NCBI GenBank assembly: GCA_017979445.1
Contig: CM030706.1
Span: 19,020,967-19,084,966, forward strand
Source: Akebia trifoliata
Lineage: Eukaryota; Streptophyta; Magnoliopsida; Ranunculales; Lardizabalaceae
DNA length: 64,000 nt
Reading direction: 5' to 3'
The notes under the pieces were generated by a model. It was not told the DNA's origin, made no database searches, and was given only the letters and a program-made list of their open reading frames with translations. The first letter of the stretch is position 1; each line of letters starts with the position of its first letter. The position numbers and the translations under genes were made by a program. This document shows positions 11,105 to 21,870 of the stretch, in pieces.

Positions 11105-11483
11105 GGGTCCCGTTCGTCACCCTTAATTTTACCACACACTTAACAAACGCGTTTTGTCTTACATGGGTTAGAAGTTTCGGAATGAGCTGATTTTTGGTGA
11201 GGATGATCTCTATGGTGAGGAGATCATCCTCACCAAAAATCAGCTCATTCCAAAACTTCTAACCCCATCAAAATTGATTTACAAAAAATGAACGGTCCAC
11301 GATTTTTCAACGTGTAAACATGGGGCTAAACATTTCGGAATGGGCTGATTTTTGGGGAGGATGATCTTCTAATCATAGAGATCATCCTCACCAAAAATCA
11401 GCTCATTCCAAAACTTCTAACCCATGTAGGACAAAAAACGTTTGTTAAAGTGTGTGGTAAAACTTAGGGTGCTGAACATTTCC
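11105..11483. mobile_element. Foldback element 3 of 3, set in (TA)n
   Basis: It has the same organisation and nearly the same outer ends as element 1 (GGGTCCCGTTC..CACCCT and AGGGTGCTGAACATTTCC). Internal hairpins are at about 11166-11266 and 11330-11422. Elements 1 and 3 are closer to each other than to element 2. Confidence 0.8.
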
Positions 11484-11507
11484 ATATATATATATATATA
11501 TGGGAAA

Positions 11508-11705
11508 TGGACTATTTAAATGAGTCATGCTGGAGTGACATCAGAATCGACATTGTTTCACACATAATTGATGTGGAGGTGTATACATAATCATAAATCC
11601 TTTCCAATCGTATCTCGATGAAAAGCAGTAAACATCAACGTCAATAATGTGTGAATCAATGTCAATTTTGTTGTCACTTGAGTATTTGGCTATTTTTAAA
11701 TTTCT
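11508..11705. mobile_element. Small MITE with inverted arms
   Basis: The left arm (about 11511-11570) carries GGAGTGACATC, GACATTGTTTCACACATAAT and TGATG. The right arm (about 11636-11700) is an imperfect reverse complement with CATCAACGTCAATAATGTG, TGAATCAATGTC and GTCACTTGAGTATT. Length is about 200 bp with no coding capacity, immediately beside the foldback cluster. Confidence 0.6.
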
Positions 11706-12304
11706 TTTAGATTCTCTCTATGTATATGAGACGTGTTTGACTGGACAAAAAAAAAAAAAATATATTAAAATACACAGTTCATCAAAACGTGGGCTTAGTG
11801 TCTTTTTCCAATAAGGAGGCAGTTGAGAATTTAAAATGATGTCCTTTGTTTGGGTGTCTAAGTTTGTCTACTCCATTCAACAACAGTGCAATTCCGTATG
11901 TGGTTCCTGTTTCTCCACACAACCTATTAGTTTAATTTGAAGAGAAGACAGAGACACAAAAGCGTTACTAAAAAGTCTTCTAAATTTGTCATTGCAGCTA
12001 AATTTGACCCCAGTGTGTATGTATACTATTGTTAGAGAATTTGTATGATGTATTGTATTACGGTATATATAGATCCATCAAATCAATTTATTCATTAGGA
12101 CCAGATGGTGTGGTTGAGATAATTACACGGTTACTGTTATGTATCTCTCTATTTAGTCGAATTTATTCTGAAATCAGTGAATATCCATCCCGCAAATTAA
12201 CTTCCTCTCAAATCTTTTCAATCATATTTCTTAATTTATATATTATTGTTTCACCACTTACCATTGCTTTGAAAATTAAAAAAAAAAAAATTAAAAAGGA
12301 AAAA

Positions 12305-12560
12305 ACTTTGAGAGGTTAGCTTAATGGCAATTTTGAACTGATAAGTAGTTAATGCTCGTAATTTGTGAGTTCGATACCCAAAATGAGCATTAATTCCTCA
12401 GAGACCAGACCACCCGTGAAGGTGCACCCTTACTTATCTAGTGCATGTGATGTGTGGGCGTTGCACGTGCTCCGAGACTAATTTTTAGGAAAGACCTTGG
12501 TCTAATACGGGCTCGGTCCACTATCTACGAAGATACTCGACTATCAAATACAGGAAAAGA
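12305..12560 (+). mobile_element. tRNA-derived SINE (putative)
   Basis: A polymerase III box A-like word (TTAGCTTAATGG, 12316-12327) and a box B-like word (GAGTTCGATACC, 12367-12378) lie 39 bp apart, as in tRNA-derived SINE heads. A body of about 180 bp follows with no reading frame (GTGAAGGTGCACCC, GGGCTCGGTCCACTAT). It fades into A-rich sequence after 12550. The region before it is A-rich (12270-12306). No clear TSD or terminal tail was found, so the ends are approximate. Confidence 0.55.
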
Positions 12561-12822
12561 AAATGAGATTATATTGGGACATCAAGTGACGTAATCTTAA
12601 ATATTTTAAAATCATTTTAATATATATTCTCATTTTGGGTTAAGAGATAGATAAATAGGCATATTGCAATGATTAAGGAGTTGGAAACTTTTGTTAATAA
12701 AATTAAATAGCATCCCTTTTCTATTTCTTATTTTCTTCTCTGGATAAATTCTTCAAATCTTACCTTTTCAAACTTTAGAGTCCTTTATCAAGCTGATCCC
12801 AAGCCAATTATTATTAACATAT

Positions 12823-13640
12823 TTTAAAGTTGGAGCAACTCTCTCCAAATCTTACCTTTTTCAACTTAAATTATTTATAAATTTCTTTAATGATTAAATT
12901 ATTCTAATTTTCAAATTACAATGTCCAATGATATTATTTATTTTAAATGATAAAAATACCATTCATTTCTAATTGGTTTATTAAGATTATGCTATTAATT
13001 TTCTGTAATGAAAATCATGATAGGCTCCGTTGTTACATTTTTTTTTTTTTTTTTCCTTTATCTTTGTTTTTTTGCTTTTTCATTTTTTTATTATTTTATT
13101 TTTAACATCCAATACAAAAGAGACCAACAAGGCTATTTTCTATCTAATTACTTAATTTTATTTTTTGACTATTGTGAAATATATAATTTTTAAAAATTTA
13201 TAATTCAAAAATATCTAAATCTTTTTTCTATGATATCTTTTGTACTTTTATTTATTATGCATCTGATTGTGAAAAAATAGGGAGTAAGGACCATGATTTC
13301 AGACTTTTAATAGACAAATGTCACATAAGATGGTGATGGAGTTTTTTGGTACAATATCTTTGGATATCATGACAATCCTTTATATCTTATCCACAAAGAA
13401 ATTGTACCTACATAGTAAATGGGAAGTATTTTGTTTTTTTGAAATAAGATATTTTAATGGCATTGGATATTTAATTTGTGTTCAATATAGTCGTCCTTTG
13501 TTAATCTATGATAAATCATTGGAAATGAGGGATAATCTTGTAATTTAAAAATAAATACTTTTGTAAAGGAGAATTTGTAAGTATGAAAAAAAAAAAAAAA
13601 AACCGGAAAAGTTTGGAGAAAATTATTTCAACTTTAATTG
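12823..13640. mobile_element. Possible TIR element (weak)
   Basis: TTAAAGTTGGAGCAACTCTC plus TCCAAATCTTACC at about 12823-12862 pairs imperfectly with the reverse complement of about 13600-13640 (TCTCCAAACTTTTCC and TTAAAGTTG). A third, direct-orientation copy of CTTCAAATCTTACCTTTTC lies at 12749-12767. The interior is AT-rich without coding capacity. Confidence 0.35.
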
Positions 13641-13704
13641 CAATTACAAGACTTCTTAGATTTATTATCAATACATATATAGATTTAAAGGTTCGATGAT
13701 GACG

Positions 13705-13835
13705 ACTACGATGATGTTTGGATAATCTCTAAATCAAAATCGAACCCTAAATTTACCTCTAATTTTTTGTTTTGTTTGGATAATTAATGCTTTGACGATG
13801 ATGTTTGGATAAACTCTAAATCAAAATCAGAATCG
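13705..13835. repeat. Direct duplication, 89 bp apart
   Basis: GATGATGTTTGGATAA followed by CTCTAAATCAAAATC occurs at about 13710-13741 and again at about 13797-13828. Confidence 0.6.
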
Positions 13836-14480
13836 GACCCTAATTTGGGAATAACATTATCGATATTGATGTAAGGTAGGATTGGAGGGGTATTGGTCTA
13901 GTCCAATTAGTTGGGAAGCTTTGACCCGGCCGGTTCCAATACCATTGTAAATATCATAAAAGAAAGTCCTTATTATTGAAAATAATGGCTATCATTATAG
14001 ACAATGATGTATTGAAAGTGATCAACCACAATTTATTTGTTGGTGCTCAAATTTACAAACGAACCTGTTAGTAAAGAAACAAAATAACATTGATGAACAA
14101 ATACAAATAATTGCTTCAAGGCACGCGTAGTCGTATTAATTAAGATGTTATTTGTCCTACTGCCCAATGAATTACTGGTAGATTGAATTCTTAAATACAA
14201 TGAAACCCAACTGCACACACCACAATCTACTGAAATATATACTATCAATATAAGATCAACAAAATGGTAGGATAAGTTTGCTCACATTAATTTTATAAAC
14301 ATAAGAATCGATTGAAGATGTACTAAAAGCAATCAAAACCATATGTATAAAATTTGTATGAGAACAAAAGTCATTCTCATGACAATGGAAAGTGTAAGGC
14401 CTCCTTACCTAATGGACCATATGCATTATTGGTTCAAGGTACATGTATAACTGTGTACACATGCATCAACACAAACACAA

Positions 14481-14500
14481 AACCCAACCCAACCCAACCC
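14481..14500. repeat. (AACCC)n microsatellite
   Basis: Four perfect AACCC units. The pentamer differs from the plant telomere heptamer. Confidence 0.85.
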
Positions 14501-14639
14501 ACACACAACATTCATATGGTTTGGGGAAAATCACTTAATGCACCCTGTCAGAGTGACTTCTTTTAAATCCTCCATAGTTTTTTCCATGATAATTTGATGG
14601 TCCATTTAGTGCATTCTTTTTTCTCTCTCTCTCTCTTAA

Positions 14640-15440
14640 TGACTGCTGACCCCGGCCCCTTTCAACTGATGATCAAATTGATTATTCAAACTGTCAAGAT
14701 CCAAAATTCGAATCATTGAGATTTACTTTTGTTCCAACCATTAAGATCACCTTTTACAATCTCCAAGATCAAGATGTTTGAGCATGAATCATTGAGATCA
14801 ACATCCAAATTTTTGAGATTCACTAATTGTTAAAATCATAGATCTTGACATTTTTCAATATGATTAATCAAGATCAATGATTCAAATTGCTAAGGTCGAT
14901 GATTTTAATCGTCAATCTTGATGGCTTGAATTTGATATTTTATTAGATTGAGGAGGCATAAAGAAGGAAATATTTTATTAACCGGGTTGTTAAGATACCA
15001 CCTCAAAACTCAGGATGCATATTGAAATAAGTTTCCTATAGTTTGATGTTCTCATATGGGTTCATATATACTTGATGATTGCGACTTGTAGGGCCGACTA
15101 GCACGGGTGAGACAACTGATCTCATAAAACATCATATCTCATCCAAATCCTCAGGTACATGCAATACCCCCACAAACCATTCGAATGGGTTGCACATTGA
15201 ACTCAATGTTTGAAAAGGCAGTACTGCCTAGGTTCCATAATCATACCACTTAATTGCATGAATTTGTGAAATGAGAATTATTGTTAGTAAAAAAAACACA
15301 CTTATTTCTCTCATTCCAAAAATCATACCAAGCATAAACGGGATTAATTTTCTTATTCTCAATTCAAAGATCCTCATTATAATCTATTTGACCAAGTATC
15401 AAATTTTGCTTAAAATATATTGTAATTTAAAAGAACGTTA
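14640..15440. other. Intergenic DNA with degenerate GATCAA/ATTGAGAT words
   Basis: From 14690 to 14940, variants of AGATCAA, GATTCAAA and CATTGAGAT alternate with no fixed period. After 14950 no feature is recognised. Confidence 0.35.
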
Positions 15441-15444
15441 TTAT

Positions 15445-15557
15445 CTTACAAACAGGGCCCACTCAAGCACCAGGCCACTTAGGCAATCATCTAAGGCCCC
15501 TCTAAAACCTTTTAATTATCACATTTGAATTCAGAAAAAAAAAAAAAAAAAAAAAAA
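15445..15557 (+). mobile_element. Poly(A)-tailed retroposed fragment (putative)
   Basis: A GC-richer stretch (GGGCCCACTCAAGCACCAGG and ACTTAGGCAATCATCTAAGG) runs into an uninterrupted A23 tract (15535-15557). A tail of this kind suggests reverse transcription of an RNA. The source family is not recognised and no TSD is clear. Confidence 0.35.
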
Positions 15558-15838
15558 GATTAATTGTTTTTATTAATCTCCTTTCACGTTGGAATTGGGT
15601 GGGCTTTTCAAATTTTTTTATTTTTTACTACACCCAAGTGCATGTAGGAATTGGGATAGTTTTTAAAAAAAAAAAACTAACTAGAAATGTTTGTTTCGGG
15701 GAAAAAAAAAGCCTTTCATCTCTATCTCCTACACATTTTAACTTCTTCCATTTAAAGTTAAACGAAGATAATAATAATTCAAATCCACCCACGCTAAGGG
15801 ATTCCCCAAAAAATGGTTAATTTTCTAAAATTTAAAAA

Positions 15839-16391
15839 CAAGATTCAACGGTCACTATTTGCTAATTATGCACTCGAAAATAGCAGATCTATAACGAACT
15901 TTGTATAAGCAACAAGAGTTTGTATTGGAGAGAATATGAGAGAATAAGAGATATAAGAAAGTTTTATGTTAATAACGTAAATCAACGGCTACGCGCGTAT
16001 CGTATGTGCACACGTGCAGTAAGGTTTTCTGACGGGTTGGTCCCAAACACAATGAGCTGCAGTCCTACAGTGCCTTGAGTTCCCTAATATGCGCGCGAGG
16101 CCCAGCATCTTTCTCTCACACACTCAAGCAATAAAGAGAGAGGGATCATTAATAAGTTGAGAACTTTTCTTGTATTTGTCCAAGTGGGATTAAAGAATTA
16201 AAGAGTTGTCTTTACAACTCTCACGACCAAAGAAAATGTTTGACCTTCAACTAATACAAAAAATAAAAAATGAGAAAACTCTTTTATGTTTCACAAAAGA
16301 GGGAAAAATCTATTTTTTACAAGTAACACTCAAGAAGTCTTGCGTTCAAACCTTATCCTCAAAATATAAGAATAAACCTATGAATTTTACA
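15839..16391 (-). repeat. Copia 3' LTR (shortened copy)
   Basis: Matches the copy at 58774-59577 from CAAGATTCAAC on the left to AATTTTACA on the right. Shared blocks include GTGCACTCGAAAAT, CACTCAAGCAATAAAG and AAACCTTATCCTC. About 250 bp present in the right copy (roughly 58920-59170) are missing. The minus strand just outside (16392-16405) reads TATGGGAGATTAT, a Copia-type polypurine tract next to the LTR start TGTAAAATTC. Confidence 0.75.
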
Positions 16392-16977
16392 ATAATCTCC
16401 CATAGATTCATAGTAAGAAGAAAATGAATGCTGCTCGTACAAGGTGAAATATCAGATACCAAATATCAATGTCTTTTGGACTTAATCGATACTTAGTATA
16501 GATAGACAAAACTCACATGGACCTGGTGTAACTAGGTTACTTAAAACTTTTCCTTTTAGTGTAAGTTAACTATCATATCATACATATATTTCTTTTTAGG
16601 ACCGATCAAATTCTTAAGGTTTGACATTTTTTGGTCACGTGTCGAATCTTGGTCTTTCATGAATCCTTTAGAATAATTGCTCATAATATTCATAAGAAGC
16701 AGCCCCACTTCCACATTTATATAGGTAAGTCCGTCAAGTGTGCTCTATGACTATTACACACCACCTAATAAGGCTATAGATTATATTAAGAACTTTTGTT
16801 CATCCTTAACTCGTCATAGATAAACACTACTTAACACCATAGGAAAGGGACAAAGAGTTTGTCAACTCTTTTTCATTAGTGTTTCATCAATTAGTTCAGT
16901 GACTTGTTAATACCCATTGAATCTACTTCTTGGGATATTTAATCATGTAGACTAGGTTTCCATCACAGACTAATTAT
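16392..16977 (-). other. Copia 3' untranslated region
   Basis: Non-coding DNA between the RNase H stop region and the 3' LTR of the Copia element. Nothing else is recognised in it. Confidence 0.5.
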
Positions 16978-17339
16978 TTACATAGGCATTAGTCCCATTT
17001 CCATCAATGATTTACTCACTAACCCTCTAGTTAATAGTTTTGCTAACGGATCTGTTAAATTGCTTTCTGACCTTATAAAGTCAATAGCAATTACTTCATC
17101 TATTAATAATTGTTTAACTATATTTTGTCTAAGACAAATGTTTATACTTTTACCATTATATATATGGCTTTTAGCTTTGGCTATAGCAGCTTGACTATAA
17201 TTATAAATAAATACTGATAGCATTGATTTTTCCCATAAAGGAATACCTATCAATAGGTTTTCCAATCATTTAGCCTCAGTTCTTGCTAATTCTAATGCAA
17301 TGAACTCTGATTCCATTGTAGATTTAACTATACATGTCT
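16978..17339 (-). pseudogene. Copia RNase H, C-terminal part
   Basis: Read from 17339 down, the frame gives STMESEFIALELARTEAK, the conserved Copia RNase H active-site region, then an in-frame stop near 17265. It continues with SHIYNGKSINICLRQNIVK and IDFIRSESNLTDPLAKLLTR, and ends GLMPM. These are standard C-terminal landmarks of Copia polyproteins. The upstream half of the domain lies at 19094-19290, across the solo LTR. Confidence 0.85.
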
Positions 17340-17344
17340 GCTTG
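17340..17344. repeat. Target-site duplication GCTTG of the solo Tat LTR
   Basis: GCTTG occurs at 17340-17344 and again at 19089-19093, directly flanking the LTR. Confidence 0.9.
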
Positions 17345-18130
17345 TGTAGACACCCCATTTTTGCACTCGCCTGATTAATCAACTCGTCAACCCGATCGCA
17401 ATGATTCCCAATGATGGATGTGTATTCCATTGCCTTATTTTGTTACTAGATGTGTTTCAGAAATCCGGATGAGGTATCTCGAACTGACAAAATCTTAGAA
17501 ATCACGCTACGCTAGAAAAATACGACTCTAGAAACATAGAAATCATCATCTTGCAAATCAAAAAGAAGTTTCACGATAAAAATCACTAAAAATTGATCAA
17601 ATTACCAAAATACCCCTAACATCAAAACAACCCTAGAGCCTACATTACACTTAGGAAAACCCATTCAAACACATAAAACAACAAATCGGAACCAAATAAA
17701 TCATTTCACCAATTTTAACAGAATTCGACAAAATTACGAAAATACCCCTCATAAAGTTCACGACCATTTCATAAAACAAACTTCATAAATGACAAAAACC
17801 AACATTCCCATTGAATTTCTTATGAAAAACTGATTCCAAAACATCTTGGAACATGGAAAAACGACTTAAAACGTAAAAAATCCTCTCCGAGGGCAAAATG
17901 GTAATTTCACAATTTTAAAAATTAAAGATTTCAAAATTAATAAATAAATCATTAAATAATGTAAAGTGAAACATTAATAAAATTAATTTTAAAATGTGAA
18001 CAAAAAACTCTATCAATCAGGCTTTCAGGCAAAATTGTTGAGGGTTCGCAAGATATTTCTTTAAGGACCCCTCCATTTGGGGGTCCAAAGAATTAAAGAT
18101 ATAATAGAGAGGGGTTCTCCAAAAATTTAA

Positions 18131-18420
18131 AGTCAATCAAGCAAGACTAAAGTCAAGATATTAAAGTCAATCAAATAAAATTAAAGTCAAAATTAAAGTC
18201 AATTAAGTAAGACTAAAGTCAAGTATTAAGTCAATCTCATAAGACTAAAGTCAAAATCCTAAATCAAAACCCTAATCTAAACTAATCAAGTCAATCTCAT
18301 AAGACTAAAGTCAAAACCCTAAATCAAAACCCTAATCTAAACTAATCAAGTCAATCTCCTAAGACTAAAGTCAAAATCCTAAGTCAAAACTCTAAAGACT
18401 AAGTCCATCTCATGAGACCA
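18131..18420 (+). repeat. Minisatellite of AAGTCAATC-AGACTAAAG units in the Tat solo LTR
   Basis: Irregular units of about 30-60 bp, each with GTCAATC, AAGACTAAAG and TCAAAA words. The same type of array, with different copy number and unit order, occurs at 38737-38945 and 57800-57970 in the other Tat LTRs. Confidence 0.8.
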
Positions 18421-18426
18421 AAGTCT

Positions 18427-18471
18427 AAACCCTAATTGAAACCCTAAAGAGAAACCCTAATCAAACCCTAA
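18427..18471 (+). promoter_or_regulatory. Four AAACCCTAA telo-box motifs upstream of the LTR TATA box
   Basis: AAACCCTAA at 18427-18435, 18439-18447, 18452-18460 and 18463-18471; the last ends 16 bp before the TATA box. Telo-boxes are known promoter elements of many plant genes. A function in this LTR is inferred from position only. Confidence 0.5.
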
Positions 18472-18486
18472 TGCTTCTAAAAACTT

Positions 18487-18494
18487 TATAAATA
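18487..18494 (+). promoter_or_regulatory. TATA box of the Tat solo LTR
   Basis: TATAAATA followed by GGAGCCTCCACAC. The matching positions in the other Tat LTRs read CTATAAATAGAGGTCCTC (about 39122 and 58151), so the U3/R boundary lies about 30 bp downstream. Confidence 0.65.
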
Positions 18495-19093
18495 GGAGCC
18501 TCCACACTCTATTTTGGTATCAAATAAAAAACCCTAGAAAAAATAGGTGAAGAAACCTCCACAACCTCCCCAAAACCCTAATTTTGGAGCCCCAACTCCT
18601 TCCCTAACACCCCTACCCGATTTTAGCCTAAAAAACACCCAAAAACCTCTCAAAAACATCCCAAAAATCCACAACAAATTCAAAGCATCCAGATCCAAGA
18701 AGGAGATACCTTACCTCGGAGATCAGAAATCAGATCCGGAGATAGAACGAAGTAAGGAATACGGTACAAGGAGTCGTTTTCACCAGATCTGAGGGAATAA
18801 CACTTTTGCAGATCGAAGGTAAGTTTTTTTTATTTTTTAATCTAGGTTTGTCATTAGCGATGTAGATTTATTTGGGATAAGTAGAGACCGGCAATGGCCG
18901 GGCGGGGTTGGTGCCTAACACCTTTCAACCCCGTAACATGATCCCCGGATTCAGATTTTCTGTAGTAGATTAGTTTTTATCCATTTTAGAGTCAATTTGG
19001 TTCCTAGACCACAATAACTAGGTGGCGACTCCCAAACCTCAAGGGTCAAAAGTGGATCCGCGCACCCCGCGGACTGAGGGCGCTTTCAGCTTG

Positions 19094-19710
19094 GATGATT
19101 TTCAAGAGATAACTCCTCCACCTAGCATAAAAATATAACCACTAGTAGACTTGGATTCTTCAAATTCTGAGATTAGTTCGCATCACTGTACCCTTCAAAC
19201 ACATTTAAGCTTATACTAAATTCTAAGCCCATGTCCATTGTTCATCTCAAATATTTGAGAATTCTTACTAATTATGTTCAATGGTCTCTATTAAGATTAC
19301 TAGTGAACCTACTTAACACCTCTACAACAAAAACTATATCTGGACGAGTACAGTTCATTAAATACATCAAACTTCCTATGACCCTTGCATATTTTTTGTG
19401 TGACACACTATCACCTCTATTCCTTTTTAACTTCATGTTCGGATCAAAAGGAGTTAAAGGTACACTTTCAAAATATTCAAACTTCTTCAAAACCTTTTTC
19501 TACATAGTGGCTTTGAGACAATAAAAATCCTTCATCTTTTTAATTATTTAGTCCTTAACATGACATCAACTTCTTTTAAATCCTTCATCTCAAATTTGGA
19601 TTTTAGGAAAGATTTAGTTTCCTCAACTATTTTTAGATTTGTTCCTAAAATCAATATATCATCTACGTACAAGTAAATGATTATACCAGTCTTGCCACTA
19701 AATTTACTAT
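19094..19710 (-). pseudogene. Copia reverse transcriptase C-terminal part and RNase H start
   Basis: From 19710 downward: KFSGKTGIIIYLYVDDIL, containing the intact YVDD catalytic motif of Copia RT (about 19672-19683), then ETKSFLKSKFEMKDL. A frame change near 19544 leads to YARVIGSLMYLMNCTRPDI, the thumb and connection region. Further on an EGYSDAN-like start of RNase H appears with stops and a frameshift before the solo LTR at 19088. Because RT is cut by the Athila insertion at 19710, its N-terminal half lies at 33485-34100. Confidence 0.87.
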
Positions 19711-20807
19711 TGATGAGTGTCTCGAACACTAAATTATACGTACATTTCCCAGACATTTATTTTAATTTTTGTCCCTATTTCTCCGTATTAAGGTAATAAT
19801 CATGATAAGTCTCAAAACCTCATGTTGCATGTTAATTAGGCTTAATTATACATAAATAAATTCATTTACTATATATTACGTGTGTTTCTTGTGCAAAAAA
19901 ACAACACTTTGGAATCAAAATTTCAAGGCAAAAGCATTTGGGCCCATTTTGGAATGTCCTAATCCTTTGGAATACCCTAATCCTTAACTCATGTTTTCAT
20001 CTTTTATCTTTTTGTACAAAGAAAAGTAGAGGCTACTTTTGGACTCTTCTACATACATTTTTCTCTATAAATAGAACTTCAATCTCTAGAGAAACCGTCC
20101 CTCCCTCTTGGTTATCTCATCCAAGACTCATTTAATCTAAGGCTCTTAGCCTTTTCTCTTATATTTTTGTAGTTTTATTTTCTAGTTTTATTTCTTTTTG
20201 TCTAAATAGTCTTATAATAGAAGAAGAAGAATTTGTAAGTTTCTCCATGAAATGAAGAAAAATTCTTTCATCTCTTATCTTCCTTCTCTTGTAATGACAT
20301 TAGGCTAAGCTCTCATTCATTGGAGAGTGGAAAAGCCTAAAGCAAGTTCTTGTGTTATTTCTACTTTCATGCCTTTCTTTTATCTAAAATGGTTATGAAT
20401 TCTCTTTAAGATTTCTTGCACCTTTTATTCTTAATATAGATGCTTTATGCTTAGATTAGATCAAGATAAGTATGATTAAACTAGATAATTAGTAGTAAGA
20501 AGTTTATGAAATTCTACTTTATTGATATTTTCTCATTTAATTTCATTTGCTAAACTTTTTGATCTAAAGAGCTAACACCAAGCCCTTACGATTGAGTTAT
20601 AAAAAGATTAGAGACTAGGAATTTCTCATCAACATGTTCTAGGTAGATCTACCTCCAATGGTGCTTTAATTTCATAAGTTTACTTGCTTTTAACTTCATT
20701 TACTTCGGTTAATTTTCTCTTGGGTTCGATCCCCTACTTACTACATAAGTAAGGTAAAAGTAAGATTAATATTAACTCTGGTGGAAAGAACAACGATAAT
20801 ACCACCA
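19711..20807 (+). repeat. Athila 5' LTR
   Basis: 1097 bp. TATA box TATAAATA at 20066-20073. It aligns along its length with 32287-33484 with frequent point differences. The 3' copy has about 100 extra bases near 33290-33395. Confidence 0.88.
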
Positions 20808-20813
20808 AAATTT

Positions 20814-20831
20814 TGGCGCCGCTGTTGGGGA
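20814..20831 (+). other. Athila primer-binding site, tRNA-Asp type
   Basis: TGGCGCCGCTGTTGGGGA, six bases after the LTR end. It matches the complement of the 3' end of plant tRNA-Asp with about two differences. Confidence 0.75.
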
Positions 20832-20937
20832 AAGGTAAAGGTAGTAGTGGTAAGTTTTGATTTAAAATTCATTTATTTCATTTTTATTTTTTTTATTTTG
20901 GTTTCTTTTTGTAAGTTCAAGTGTTCTTGAGGGTTTA

Positions 20938-20990
20938 AGAGAGAAGAAAGAAGAAGAAAGAAGAAGAAGAAAGAAGAAGAAAGAAGAATT
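20938..20990. repeat. (GAA)n-rich microsatellite in the Athila leader
   Basis: Mixed GAA and GAAA units followed by T9 and A6 runs. Confidence 0.85.
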
Positions 20991-21699
20991 TTTTTTTTTA
21001 AAAAAAGTCATTCCCGTTTTTTTTTCATCGTAGACAGTAGAACTTAACTTAATTGTAACTTTCTACTCCGATCTCCGATTAACTATTATATTATATCAAT
21101 TTGGGGTAGAACAATTTTTTTTATAAAATGTGATAAAATTAGCAAGATTTTGATTAGTCAGAATCTATTTTTGAGTTCGTTTACTATCATTTCTATTAAC
21201 ATTTCTGTTTTGCTCATTGTAGGTGTACATTTTTTTCTTCTTTTTTTCAATTTCTTTTAATCTTTAGTTAGGTTTATTTTTCTATTTTAGAAGCTCTTGT
21301 ATAGGATTTCTTGTAATTTTTTTGAATTATATAAGAAGGCTTGGATAGTAATAGACTAAGGAAGGACGACGGGTGGACAATACCGTCACGGTTCCTTCGA
21401 TTTGCACACCAAAATTGGAATTAGTGGCCTAAGTCGACTCAAACCATCTTCATCCCGTCTAGCACGGAAAGTAATTTTGAAACACCCACGCCTTTTTATG
21501 CTAGTGGGTTATTCCTTGCCTTTATGTGTTATTTTTCCAATTTGCACACACGTGGAATAATTAATTAAGTAGTAAAGAGCACCCCTTTCCTAGGGATGGC
21601 ATGATAGGATAATCAACTCACTAGTCATCCAATCAAATTAAATAAAATCAATTAGACTTGACTATAGGGCCCACGAACTCAATAGGAGAAATTCCACTT

Positions 21700-21870
21700 C
21701 AAATTGCGTTTCTTGGTCATCTTTTGGTATTTAGTAAGATCTTGTCCTTTGAGGGAATAGACTCAATCTATTCAAGAAAATAAGGTGGTTTAAGAGTGCT
21801 CTTGCTTATGCATTGTGCGCCACCTTCGATCTGGAGATCAGAATGATTCAAAATTGACTTCATAGAACCG
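21700..21870 (+). other. Leader module shared with the Tat element
   Basis: About 170 bp of the Athila 5' untranslated region aligns with 52165-52360 in the Tat element. Matching blocks are ATTGC..TTCTTGGTCA, AAGATC.TG, ATAGACT..TCTATTC, TTTAAG, GTGCGCCACCT and CTGG.GATCA. A 7-bp stem (21782-21788 with 21820-21826) brackets a loop of 31 bases. Role unknown; packaging, dimerisation or translation control are possibilities. Confidence 0.6.

Larger units (their letters stand above)
17345..19088 (+). mobile_element. Solo LTR of a Tat-type Gypsy element
   Basis: Starts TGTAGACACCCC and ends GGGCGCTTTCA, the same termini as the LTRs of the complete element at 37974-58758. It is 1744 bp, against 1754 bp there. 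The perfect 5-bp TSD and lack of internal sequence show a solo LTR left by unequal or intra-element recombination. It contains a minisatellite (18131-18420), a telo-box cluster (18427-18471) and a TATA box (18487-18494). It is inserted in the Copia RNase H coding region. Confidence 0.92.

Noticed and set aside
13318..13548. A 76-codon frame with a hydrophobic start
   Set aside because: AT-rich sequence inside a possible TIR element; no conserved motif and no splice or promoter context.
14481..14500. Possible interstitial telomere repeat
   Set aside because: The unit is AACCC, not the plant heptamer AAACCCT, and only four copies are present.
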